From assembly GCA_012295275.1 (NCBI GenBank), contig CM022675.1, forward strand, positions 7,250,832-7,263,331: 12,500 bases of DNA, written 5' to 3'. Numbering within the stretch: position 1 is the stretch's first letter; each line of letters opens with the position of its first letter. Source of the stretch: Chrysomallon squamiferum (Eukaryota > Mollusca > Gastropoda > Neomphalida > Peltospiridae). The position numbers and the translations under genes were made by a program. The notes beneath the pieces were generated by a model. It worked only from the letters and a program-made list of their open reading frames with translations. It had not been told where the DNA came from and searched no databases. This document shows positions 1-7,700 of the stretch, one piece after another.

Positions 1-86
1 ATTTGCAGTGGTGTGCAAAGGTTTGATGATGCCTGAGGCCAACTCCTTGATTGTTTGCCCCAAAGACTCAAGTGTGAGGCCTAGTA
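1..86 (-). CDS. Possible 3' part of an exon, cut by the window edge (unidentified protein)
   Basis: Read on the minus strand from 86 down to 1, the segment is open for 28 codons after a 2-base split codon. It gives a protein-like, non-repetitive peptide containing LESLGQTIKELASGIIKPL, which would suit an amphipathic helix. The other two minus frames hit a stop within this segment. 41 of 86 bases are G or C (48%), against 21 of the next 100 (21%), and the change coincides with a splice-acceptor-like site at 87-89. I do not recognise the family. The plus strand is also open across the same bases (2-142, ending in TAA), so reading direction is not proven. It could be a real exon, an exon-like relic or chance. 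Everything to the right would then be upstream intron or intergenic sequence of a minus-strand gene. Confidence 0.3.
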
Positions 87-119
87 CTGAGAAATATTAT
101 GAGAAAGAAAGACATTTTG
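87..119 (-). other. Candidate splice acceptor (minus strand)
   Basis: On the minus strand this reads as a pyrimidine-rich stretch, TCTTTCTTTCTC then ATAATATTTCTCAG, ending in CAG immediately before the GC-rich open segment at 86-1. The acceptor would leave the exon with two bases of a split codon. This fits the general animal acceptor pattern. No branch point can be assigned with confidence. Confidence 0.3.
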
Positions 120-210
120 AATATGTAAACACTGGTGAAACATAAAATAAAAACTTTAGTGAATTTAAATATAAATCAACCACATTTATTAAGTTCTTTT
201 ATATCTGATT
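120..210. other. AT-rich unique sequence, nothing recognised
   Basis: About 20% GC, with A-rich words and no repeat array or coding signal. Confidence 0.6.
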
Positions 211-275
211 CAATGCCCCCCCCCATTTGGATGCCTGGGGCCACCACCCCTTTGCCCCCCCTCTGCATGCCATTG
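211..275. repeat. C-rich block, possible end of an interspersed repeat
   Basis: This block is strikingly C-rich inside AT-rich DNA: a run of nine C at 216-224, four C at 247-250 and seven C at 255-261, with the palindromic word GGGGCC between them. It passes directly into a TA/TG microsatellite. A unique-looking GC-rich segment ending in a microsatellite is how the 3' ends of many SINE and LINE elements look, but I cannot name a family and see no internal promoter boxes. Confidence 0.35.
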
Positions 276-280
276 ATAGG

Positions 281-290
281 TATATATGTG

Positions 291-323
<33 letters not shown>

Positions 324-386
324 ATATATTGGTATATGTGTATTTATGCATGTGCAAATGTATGCATGAATATATATATATGTATT
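281..386. repeat. Compound (TA)n/(TG)n microsatellite
   Basis: TATATATG-type units, then a pure TA run, TG at about 309-323, and degenerate TATG/GCATG units with another TA run at about 370-381. Confidence 0.9.
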
Positions 387-497
387 TGTAAATTGAATTT
401 CATGAATTTGCATATGATGAAAGTGAATTTATTATTGTTTCTATTGTAACAAAATACTTTTTAAGAAAAAAATATTGAACTGAATTTTATTGTACTA
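387..497. other. AT-rich unique sequence
   Basis: Contains an ATTTGCAT octamer at 406-413 and short A runs. No array or gene is seen. Confidence 0.6.
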
Positions 498-670
498 TTA
501 AATTAAAATAAATAAATATTTAAATAGATATGTAAATAAATAAAAAATAAAAAATAAGATCAATATATGAATAATTCAAATAAATAAACAAATAAGTAAA
601 TAAATAAATAAACAAACAAATAAATAAACAAACAAATAAACAAATAAATAAATATGCAAATAAAATAATA
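498..670. repeat. Degenerate (AAAT)n array with AAAC variants
   Basis: About 170 bp of AAAT units, with AAAC interruptions giving alternating AAAT/AAAC words from about 570 to 650. It contains many chance AATAAA words, so polyadenylation signals cannot be called here. Confidence 0.9.
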
Positions 671-726
671 TTCACTGTCTCTTTACTCATTTCATTTACA
701 TTTTAAAAGTAATGTAAGAACATAAA

Positions 727-804
727 ACATCCATCCATCCATCCATACATCTATCGAATCATCCATCCTGAGAGACATACTGACAGACAGACTGACAGAG
801 ACTG
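727..804. repeat. Short (CCAT)n followed by (GACA)n
   Basis: CCAT units at 731-748, a second patch at about 759-768, then GACA/GACTGACA units to about 804. Confidence 0.85.
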
Positions 805-1190
805 TTTCATGTCTGTACCATCCACTCTTCTGTGTCACTGTCTGTCTGGTACAAGCTAACAAAAAAGAGACTTAGAAAAAATCGCCCATCACGTACAGGT
901 AAAAAATCTCTTTGATGTCTGTGTGAGTCAATTAACTCTCAGGTGTTTTTGTGTGTACTGCACACCTTGATTGTCACAGATCTGACTCTAGGATACCAGG
1001 TATATTTGGTGAACAGGTATAGATATATATATGTATATATATTTTTTTAAATTTTCTTTAAAGAAAGAAATAAATAAATAAAAAGGAGGGTTTAATGAGA
1101 AATTTGTAGTTACAAAGTTTGTTGTGATTATTTTGAAAATGGTTTGAAAAAACCTACAAAAACAAACAAAAAAATTATATGTAGTATCAA
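805..1190. other. Mostly unique sequence, no gene seen
   Basis: Moderately AT-rich. It contains isolated donor-like words such as CAGGTAAAA near 896-904, a TA-rich patch at about 1021-1048 and a short AAAT patch at about 1067-1083. No frame looks like coding sequence. Confidence 0.6.
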
Positions 1191-1496
1191 GTGTGTGTGT
1201 GTGGATGTGTGTGTGTGCATGTGTGTGTGTGTATGTGCGTGTGTGCATGTATGTGTGTGTGCATGTGTGTGTGTATGTGTATGTGTGTGTGCATGTGTGT
1301 GTGCATGTGTGTGTATGTGCATGTGTGCATGTATGTGTGCATGTGTATGTGTGTGTGTGCATGTGTGTATGTGTGTGTGCATATGTATGTATGTGTGTGT
1401 GTGCATGTGTGTGTATGTGCATGTCTGCATGTATGTGTGTGTGCATGTGTTTGTGTATGTGTGTGTGTGCATGTGTGTGTGCATATGTATGTGTAC
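1191..1496. repeat. (TG)n/(GCATG)n array with higher-order repeats
   Basis: About 305 bp of TG dinucleotides punctuated by GCATG and TATG variants. The landmark GCATGTATGTGTG recurs at 1245, 1327 and 1427. The long words starting at 1303 and 1403 are alike, so the array carries longer units of about 82-100 bp and is not only independent slippage. Six-frame translation gives Cys-Val or His-Thr runs with no biological meaning. Confidence 0.9.
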
Positions 1497-1499
1497 CTG

Positions 1500-1698
1500 A
1501 GTGTGTGTCTCTATGTATACATGTATATATATATATGAATTTATATGTGTGTGTATATATATGTACGTCTGTATGTATGCATGTTCATATGAATGTAGAT
1601 ATTGTGTTTGTATGTATTACAAGTTTATGTATTTCTGTACATATATCTAAATGTTTGTATGTATGTATGTATGTATGTACATATGTATGAATGTGTAC
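1500..1698. repeat. Degenerate TATG/TATA array
   Basis: TA and TATG units interrupted by short unique words, ending in a cleaner (TATG)n run at about 1656-1688. Confidence 0.85.
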
Positions 1699-1699
1699 C

Positions 1700-2169
1700 A
1701 GTATGTTTTTAGATACAGAGACTGACGAAGAGGTAGACAGACAAACAGATGGACGCACTAACTGACTCATTCACTCTAAAACAAACAAAACAGAGACAAC
1801 AAAGAAGATGAGAGAACAATCAATTATTTTTAATTATTTAAATTTTCAAACACCTGATTCATATGTTATCACTGCACACTGAAAATCTTTCCTCAAACAT
1901 TCTCTGCCAGTTTCCCTGTCTGGTTTTCAAACCACGGATTAATCCCTTCAAAGGCTGGATTGAGTGGGTGGATTTCAGTGTTTGACATCTGGATTAAAAG
2001 GGATTTAGGCTGTCAAGGCCACTGTGAACTGAAGTCAGGGCTGATGGCTGTTTTAAGCACTTTGAAGATAATTTTTTTGACGGGTAATTAAAACTTGTTA
2101 TGAGATGACCTGTCAGTTGATAATATATGATATGACATGGTGTGTGATAGATTATGTAAATATGTGTCT
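1700..2169. other. Unique sequence island
   Basis: Little simple repeat. Composition rises to roughly 45% GC over about 1890-2050. A short open frame (1863 to about 1986) has no recognisable similarity. The most notable content is a cluster of GGATT words, listed separately. Confidence 0.6.
1936..2006. promoter_or_regulatory. Cluster of GGATT motifs (possible K50-homeodomain sites)
   Basis: GGATTAATCC at 1936-1945 is a perfect 10-bp palindrome containing two GGATTA half-sites. It is followed by GGATTG at 1957, GGATTT at 1970, GGATTA at 1991 and GGATTT at 2001. GGATTA/TAATCC is the known core for Otx, Goosecoid and Pitx-type (lysine-50) homeodomains. Clustering is seen directly; function is inference. 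Confidence 0.25.
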
Positions 2170-2190
2170 GGTGTGTGTGTGTGTGTGTGT
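2170..2190. repeat. (GT)10 microsatellite
   Basis: An uninterrupted GT run of 20-21 bases. Confidence 0.95.
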
Positions 2191-2230
2191 TTGATACAGT
2201 GATATATAATGTCAAATAGTTTCTATATTT

Positions 2231-2330
2231 TATATATGTATGTATCTATGTATGTATGTATGCATGTATGTAAATATGTATGTATGTATGTATATATGTA
2301 AGCATGTATGTATGTATGTATGTATGTATG

Positions 2331-2361
<31 letters not shown>

Positions 2362-2450
2362 GCATGTGTGTATGTATGTATGTATGTAAGCATGTATGTA
2401 TGTATGTATGTAGATATGTGTAATGTATGTATGTATGTATGTACGTATAT
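2231..2450. repeat. (TATG)n tetranucleotide array
   Basis: About 220 bp of TATG units. The longest clean stretch lies between variant words GTAAGCATG, whose AGCATG starts fall at 2301, 2361 and 2389. These spacings (60 and 28) are multiples of four, so the variants stay in repeat phase. Confidence 0.95.
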
Positions 2451-2940
2451 AGTTGTATTTATATATTAATAAATAAAATAATAATGTAGATTACTAATCA
2501 AACATTCTGAAGGATAATAAAATTAATATCCGACGTATATTAATATAAAAATATATTTATATCTCTGCGTGTGATAATAAATACATTAACATCATCAAAC
2601 AGTTAATATTCCATCTACAAATTGCTCTAAATTTTATTCCGGTGATAAAAATTGATTCATTTTTGTCTGAGCTATAAGAACAATTAAATTATCTTACTTC
2701 TGTGTGATTTCCACTGTCAGGGGAGTTAACTCTATCACTGAGTAATGTGATTGGTTAATAAGAGATTGGTCAGTGTACTGGTCAGTGTACTGGTCAGTTA
2801 AAAGCTTGTCATGTTTTATTAGCTATGAAATTAAAAAGCTTGTATTAACTGGATGTGTGTTGTGTATCTCTTGTTTTTCATCACTGTCTGTTTTATATGG
2901 ATAAGATTTTTGTTAAATTTTTCAAATAGTTTTTGTTCTT
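2451..2940. other. Unique AT-rich sequence with a small 12-bp tandem repeat
   Basis: At 2767-2798 the 12-mer TGGTCAGTGTAC is repeated 2.7 times. Just before it, GATTGG (an inverted CCAAT word) occurs at 2749-2754 and 2764-2769. The word TTAAAAGCTTGT at 2798 is echoed by TTAAAAAGCTTGT at 2831. No gene is seen. Confidence 0.6.
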
Positions 2941-3345
2941 TGTTTTTTTCTTTTTTTTTTTTTTTATTTATTATTATTTTTTTTTTGTTGTTGTTGTTTT
3001 GTTTTGTTTGTGTGGGTGTGGGTGTGGTTTTTATTGTTTTGTTATTTATTATTTAATTTTTGTTTTTAATTTAATTCATTGATAGTTTATTTTTCATTTT
3101 TTTCTTTCATTCTTTCTTCATCTTTTTTTTTTTTATTTATTTTTCAATCTTTCTTCTTCATTCTTTCTATTTTATTCTTCCTTTATTTCCTTCTTTCTAT
3201 TCTGTCCTTTCCATCCTTCTTTGTTTTATTTTTTATGTCTCATTTTTCCTTTTTTATTCTTTCCTTCTTTCCATCTTTACCATTATATTCTTTTTCTTTC
3301 TATTTTATTCTTCCTTGTCTCTTCCTTCATTTTTTTATTCCTTTC
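2941..3345. repeat. T-rich then (TTTC/TTCC)n pyrimidine tract
   Basis: Poly-T with TTA, TTG and GGGTGT interruptions to about 3060, then about 270 bp that is almost entirely T and C on the plus strand. A 23-bp word beginning TTCTTTCTATTTTATTC occurs exactly at 3161 and again at 3294, so the tract includes at least one internal duplication. Open frames here encode only Phe/Ser/Leu runs. Confidence 0.9.
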
Positions 3346-3653
3346 TTCCTAATTCCTAACATCTGGAAGTTTGATTATTTTTGTAATCTCTGTTTTATGG
3401 TGATTTTTTTTTAATTCAAATTACTTTCAAAATAAAACTGAATTCTTCTTTTGAAAAGACTATAAATATTTTATTTTCTGTTTATAATTCAAATTCTTTA
3501 TTTAAAATCACCAAGATAAATTCAATATTGTCTTCACAATATGCACGAAAAAGTCGCAATGAAAATTCAATAAATATTTTAAAATCTTATAACAAGAAAA
3601 GAAATGACTGCTTCCATACATAAATCATTCATGCAAAGGAGATGAGTGAAGGG
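3346..3653. other. AT-rich unique sequence, no gene seen
   Basis: No array longer than a few units and no convincing coding frame. Confidence 0.6.
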
Positions 3654-3672
3654 TTTATTATTATTATTATTA

Positions 3673-3704
<32 letters not shown>

Positions 3705-3722
3705 TTTTTTTTATTATTATTT
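3654..3722. repeat. (TTA)n trinucleotide array
   Basis: TTA units with one ATC variant near 3672-3675 and a T run near 3703-3711. Confidence 0.95.
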
Positions 3723-3900
3723 AAATTTATTTTTTCAAAAAATTCAGAATCTAAATTTTAAGACAATAAAAGTATCTCTCTTTCTCTTGAACGAGTGTTA
3801 AAAATGAATATTTTGATATATATTTTTAAAATTATTTTACATTTGTCAAAATATCCGTTTAACATCTTTTTATGTATAATTTTACTTTAATAAATAATAG
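3723..3900. other. AT-rich unique sequence
   Basis: Nothing recognised. Confidence 0.6.
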
Positions 3901-4027
3901 GGTTGTAGATATAATAGCAATTATAAAAACAGTAGCAACGGTGCTTGCAGTTGTGGTAGCAGTAGCAATAGTATGAGCAGTAGTAGTGGTAGTAATGATA
4001 GTCAATGTTGTAGTGGTAGTAGCAGTC
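3901..4027. repeat. Degenerate GTA/GCA trinucleotide array
   Basis: Units such as GTAGCAGTAGCA and AGTAGTAGTGGTAGTAA with frequent substitutions. This looks like an old, decayed triplet repeat. The minus frame gives Thr-rich low-complexity translation only. Confidence 0.75.
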
Positions 4028-4039
4028 TTAAAAAAAAAT

Positions 4040-4140
4040 GAATACACATACAGATATAAGCCATAAACATACAGATATACTTATAAACACATGTACATAC
4101 AGACACATACATACACAAAAAAACATACACATATATATAT
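4040..4140. repeat. Degenerate CATA/ACAG array ending in TA run
   Basis: CATACA, CATACAGATATA and ACACATAC words, ending in TATATATATA at about 4130-4140. Confidence 0.75.
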
Positions 4141-4160
4141 AGATTAAAATTACTGTAGAA

Positions 4161-4290
<130 letters not shown>

Positions 4291-4616
4291 TATAATTCAA
4301 AAGTTCAAAAACTACATTTTCTTCTAAAGCACCACGCAGTCACTGTTTTCACTAACTTAAAGTGTCTTTTGTTGAAAGTGGTCACACAGAAAGTGCTTTT
4401 CCTTCTGGTTAAAAACCAAAGATACCAGGTGAGCAGTAAATAATAATTACCTCCCCTGAGACCACATGCAGACTCCCCCTTATCTTAATCACCTCCACCA
4501 GAGACCCCCAAGGTATCCTGCTGATGATCCCCCACCCCCACAGCCCTTCCCCTGGACCTCTCAAATCTTTCCTACAAAGTTGTTTGATATTCCAGTTTGA
4601 TTTCATTTCCACAGTG
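4291..4616. other. Unique island, GC-rich in its second half
   Basis: Sequence from about 4445 to 4560 is C-rich. Two related words, TAATTACCTCC at 4444 and TAATCACCTCC at 4486, each lead to GAGACC, forming a degenerate direct repeat of about 20 bp. A donor-like CAG|GTGAGC occurs at 4426-4434. Both strands have short open frames with no recognisable similarity. Confidence 0.5.
4529..4552 (-). other. Canonical G-quadruplex motif (minus strand) / i-motif (plus)
   Basis: The plus strand has C5 (4529-4533), C5 (4535-4539), C3 (4544-4546) and C4 (4549-4552) with loops of 1, 4 and 2 bases. The minus strand therefore satisfies the G3+N1-7 four-tract rule. It is a rare GC element in this window. Confidence 0.75.

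Positions 4617-4643
<27 letters not shown>
4617..4643 (+). repeat. Poly(A)27
   Basis: Uninterrupted run of 27 A ending directly at a TC-rich word. It could be a slippage product or the 3' tail of a retro-inserted sequence. Confidence 0.95.
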
Positions 4644-4647
<4 letters not shown>

Positions 4648-4877
4648 CTCTCTCTCTTGCTTTCTATCTTTGTTTGTTCCTATCAAAGTGACAGTTATTG
4701 CTGCATTTTACAACCCTTCGCTGCCCTTTGACCTCCTCTGACCCTCCTCCCCTGGGGTTCGTCTGAATCCAGCTGTACCATTGCACCTGTTTTGTATTAA
4801 GTGTAATGAACAGAAATTAGCTGTGGAGATAAATATCCCATCTTTATTAACTTTACAAACGCTGTCACTGGTTCCAG
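4644..4877. other. Unique, locally GC-rich sequence
   Basis: About 4711-4790 is clearly GC-richer than its surroundings. A minus-strand frame (from about 4785 down to 4700) is open for about 28 codons but resembles nothing I know. No gene is claimed. Confidence 0.5.
4729..4744 (-). promoter_or_regulatory. DR4-like nuclear-receptor element
   Basis: On the minus strand, GGGTCA and AGGTCA are directly repeated with a 4-base spacer (GAGG). This is the DR4 arrangement known for thyroid-receptor and LXR-type heterodimers. The match is seen in sequence; binding is inference. Confidence 0.25.
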
Positions 4878-4889
4878 TTTTTTTTCGTT

Positions 4890-4925
<36 letters not shown>

Positions 4926-4942
4926 CTTTTATTTTTTTTATA
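4878..4942. repeat. Poly-T tract
   Basis: T runs broken only by single C, G or A bases. The longest run is about 22 T. Confidence 0.95.
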
Positions 4943-5133
4943 TGATGGTGGAAGTAGTGAAGCCTTTTTTACTTGCTTATATAAAAAAGAATTAAATGAA
5001 ATTTAAAATTCATGCTTAATAACAGCTTTCAAAAATGCCACTGTGTGTGGGAAGGCTGATATTAAAGATTACTTACTGCTAACTGATAACAGGAGTTAAT
5101 GGACTGTTTAGCATCTGATTTCCTTTCTGGAAA

Positions 5134-5135
<2 letters not shown>
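4943..5135. other. AT-rich unique sequence
   Basis: A minus-strand donor-like GTAAGT lies at about 5069-5074. No convincing exon is seen. Confidence 0.55.
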
Positions 5136-5164
<29 letters not shown>

Positions 5165-5360
5165 GTTATTATTATTATTATTATTATGACTTTTATTATT
5201 ATTATATTGACTATTATTGTTATTACTATTACTATTATTATTATAATTATTGATACTGTTGTTGTTGTTGTTTTTTATTACTATTATTATTATTATTACT
5301 GCTACTACTATTACTTTTTATCATCATCATTATCATCATCATCATCATCACCTCATCATT
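5136..5360. repeat. Triplet array drifting from TTA to TTG, TAC and ATC
   Basis: Clean TTA at 5136-5187, mixed TTA/TTG/TAC to about 5260, GTT at about 5258-5271, TTA/CTA to about 5315 and ATC at about 5320-5352. Each block keeps a 3-base period while the unit changes by one base. Confidence 0.9.
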
Positions 5361-6152
5361 TGGAATAACCATCATTACTGAGACAAAACAACATTATATA
5401 TAAAAATATATAAATATGTCACACTTGTAACCCTCCCATCAAAACCAACCCCCCCTCAAAACTTTGATAATTTTATTACCTCACAAACAGAAGATTTTCA
5501 CATGCACACAAACTTCCCTAACGATAAATAATCCTTCATTTTTATCTCAAAACAGAACTGTTTTCCCTTCAGCTGTAAAAATTTACATGAATTTTTTATT
5601 TTTTATTTTTTTTTTTTTATTATTTCCCTAGCTAATCAATTTTATCCAGAAAAAACCCACTAAAAAGTCAGCTTTGGATAATTTTCAACCTTTGATTTGC
5701 TTGCTGTTGTGAAGGCATAATCGATGACGTTGTTGGCAAGGTTGTGTATGTTTTTGGTACACACAGACAGACAGCTGGTCATTGTGACATGCTCTCTCTG
5801 TTGTTTGTTCAGGATTAGCCAATCAGAAATGATTTTGTTTAAATGTTTTTTTTTGTATGAGAGAGCGAGCAATTTTAAAATGATTTTAATTTTTTTATTT
5901 TTTTATTTTTTTTTTTAAAGCATGCTGAAGTTAAAGTGAATTTATGTTGTTTAACAAAATTGTTTTTGTGATTTGTTTTTTTCAGTTCATTTGTCTAATG
6001 CGTCATCAATTCATCTAACCTTTTTTTTTTCTTCTCCTGTCTATTTATTATTATTCATTTATCTGTTCATCTGTTGTCTGTCTGCCCATCCAGCCATTAA
6101 ATTGTATGTATCAGTTTTGTGTTTACATTATATCATGAAAAAAAGATCAATA
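5361..6152. other. Unique AT-rich sequence with T tracts; no gene seen
   Basis: T runs at about 5590-5618 and 5889-5917. A pyrimidine-TTCAG acceptor-like site ends at 5985, but the following open frame (to about 6170) soon becomes Phe/Ser/Leu low complexity. A short GACAGACAGACAG patch lies at 5763-5774. Confidence 0.55.
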
Positions 6153-6317
6153 AATTGTATAAATAAATAAATAAAATAAAAATAAATAAATAAAATAATA
6201 AATAAATAAATAAAATAAGTAAAAAAAAAAATACGTAAGTAAATAAATGAACAAATAAATAAATAAATAAATAAATAAATAAATGAATGAATGAATGAAT
6301 GAATGGATGGATGAATT
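6153..6317. repeat. (AAAT)n passing into (GAAT)n and GGAT
   Basis: AAAT units with A-run interruptions to about 6285, then clean GAAT units at about 6284-6304 and two GGAT units. Confidence 0.9.
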
Positions 6318-6337
6318 ATAATGATGTTAATGAAGAT

Positions 6338-6388
6338 GACTGTAAAGATGATATGGTGTTGATGATGATGATGATGATGATGATGATA
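6338..6388. repeat. (GAT)n triplet array
   Basis: Degenerate GAT/AAGAT words, then a clean GAT run at about 6358-6387. The minus frame gives a His run (ATC codons in one frame, CAT in another). Confidence 0.9.
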
Positions 6389-6536
6389 AAAATAAAAAAT
6401 ATAAAAATTTCTGACCAAAATTTATCAAACCTCATTATAATAATATGATTATGCATTTCAAAATTTTATTAACAGTAAAAACAATTTTAGTACCATTAAT
6501 ATCAAAACATTTTGTGGTTTCAACAACATTTTTACT
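6389..6536. other. AT-rich unique sequence
   Basis: Nothing recognised. Confidence 0.6.
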
Positions 6537-6738
6537 TATTTAATTTAATTTAATTTTATTTATTTATTTATTTATTTATTTTTTTATTTTTTATTTTTTT
6601 TATTATTATTTTTTTTTGTTTGTTTGTTTGTTTATTTATTTATTTATATTATTAATATTATTTATTTATTTAATATTATTTATTTACTTATTAAATTAAT
6701 TATTTATTCACCTATTCATTCATTCATTCATTCATTCT
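6537..6738. repeat. (TTTA)n array with TTTG segment, ending in (ATTC)n
   Basis: TTTA/TTAAT units, a T-rich middle, TTTG at about 6616-6631, more TTTA and TTA, then clean ATTC units at about 6713-6737. Its units are the complements of those in the 6153-6317 array. Confidence 0.9.
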
Positions 6739-7312
6739 ATTAAACAATTCGACACATTCTGATATTAACTCTAAAAACAAAAATCAAAAACAAAAAAAAC
6801 TCTGAAATGAGACCCAAAAACTCTACACAAAACTTCTAGCAAAAACGTAAACCCCCTCCCACACACACACAATCCACCAACATCCTCTGACAATTAAACC
6901 ATTTCCACTTGTAACTCGACTCTTCATGTTAAACATTTTACAACTGCCTCAAGTTCTGACCAAACACTGATGGCTGAGATAAAAATGTCACTTTTATAAT
7001 TTGCCCCATCCTGTTGTGTATGCCATGGCCAGTGGATATTTCAAATAGCTGGTTACCAGTGTGAAATATAGACTCGTATTTCACCTCTTGAAGACAAGTG
7101 GTTACTATTACTACTACAAACAAAAAAAAAATAAAAAAATAAAAAATGATTTGAAAACAGGCTGGGGGGTGGTGTGTGAGTGGGTGTGGGGGGTAAAGAA
7201 CAAAGGGAAAGAGAAAGTTGTTAGGAATTAGAAAGGATAAATGTTTTTTTTAGAGTTTTGTGGATTTGTGAATGTTTAATGTGTGAGTCACATTTATAAA
7301 ATGGACATAAAT
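6739..7312. other. Unique sequence; no gene seen
   Basis: A-rich patches at 6775-6800 and 7120-7146, and a short ACACACAC at about 6861-6870. The minus frame over 6938-7123 is open and not obviously repetitive, but it resembles no known family. A G-rich patch at 7164-7193 (G6, G2, G3, G6) falls short of a four-tract G3 quadruplex rule. Confidence 0.5.
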
Positions 7313-7332
7313 ACACACACACACACACACAC
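7313..7332. repeat. (AC)10 microsatellite
   Basis: Clean AC run followed by a short CTAT/CTAC patch to about 7354. Confidence 0.95.
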
Positions 7333-7372
7333 CTACTTATCTACCTATCTACTATATGTATATATGTACATA

Positions 7373-7596
7373 TTTATGTTTGTGTTGTATGTTTGTGTGT
7401 ATGTATGTATGTCTGTACATGTGTGCATATGTCTGTGTGTATATATGTATGTATATACTTATGTTTGTGTGTGTGTGTGTATATATGTATAGATATATAT
7501 ACACATGCACACACACATATAGACATATGCACACATATACAGACATACATACATAGATGGACATATGCAAACACACACAACACACACACAAACACA

Positions 7597-7628
<32 letters not shown>

Positions 7629-7700
7629 CATAAGGACACACACATAAACTACAGACATACATACACACACTCACTCAAAAATACACACACACAGATACAC
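7373..7700. repeat. TG/TATG half followed by CA/CATA half, with inverted repeat
   Basis: Plus-strand units are TG and TATG to about 7490 and then their complements, CA and CATA, to about 7700. This makes the region broadly self-complementary. A clean (CATA)n run lies at about 7594-7626. Open frames on both strands are only Cys-Val-Tyr or His-Thr runs. Confidence 0.9.
7401..7554. repeat. Inverted repeat, 34-bp arms, 86-base spacer
   Basis: Arm 7401-7434 and arm 7521-7554 are reverse complements at 33 of 34 positions (the exception is C at 7418). The arms contain non-periodic words such as GTGTGCATATGTCT, so the match is more than a chance alignment of TG with CA. A smaller stem of 11 bp (7476-7486 with 7495-7505) lies inside the spacer. 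Confidence 0.85.

Noticed and set aside
406-413. POU octamer ATTTGCAT (also ATGCAAAT at 654 and 9760)
   Set aside because: About one such word is expected by chance in AT-rich DNA of this length; three is not compelling, and one is inside an AAAT array.
498-670. Many AATAAA polyadenylation-like words
   Set aside because: They are produced automatically by AAAT arrays; no transcript end can be inferred.
1144-1690. Overlapping open frames on both strands with Cys-Val or His-Thr repeats
   Set aside because: Translations of TG/CA microsatellite; all frames are open for the same trivial reason.
4757-4772. GGTTCG...AATCC resembling a tRNA/SINE B box
   Set aside because: Four extra bases separate the two halves and no A box lies at suitable distance upstream.
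5046-5131. Possible 50-base minus-strand exon between TTTTCCAG and GTAAGT
   Set aside because: One frame is open, but the acceptor lacks a pyrimidine tract and borders a TTA array. Joined directly to the 1-86 exon candidate, its phase would give a stop.
6938-7123. Minus-strand 61-codon frame without obvious repeats
   Set aside because: Open by length, but no recognised motif, no splice context and AT-rich flanks; not enough to call a gene.
7164-7193. G-rich patch as a G-quadruplex
   Set aside because: Only three tracts of three or more G with one long loop; at best a weak two-layer form.
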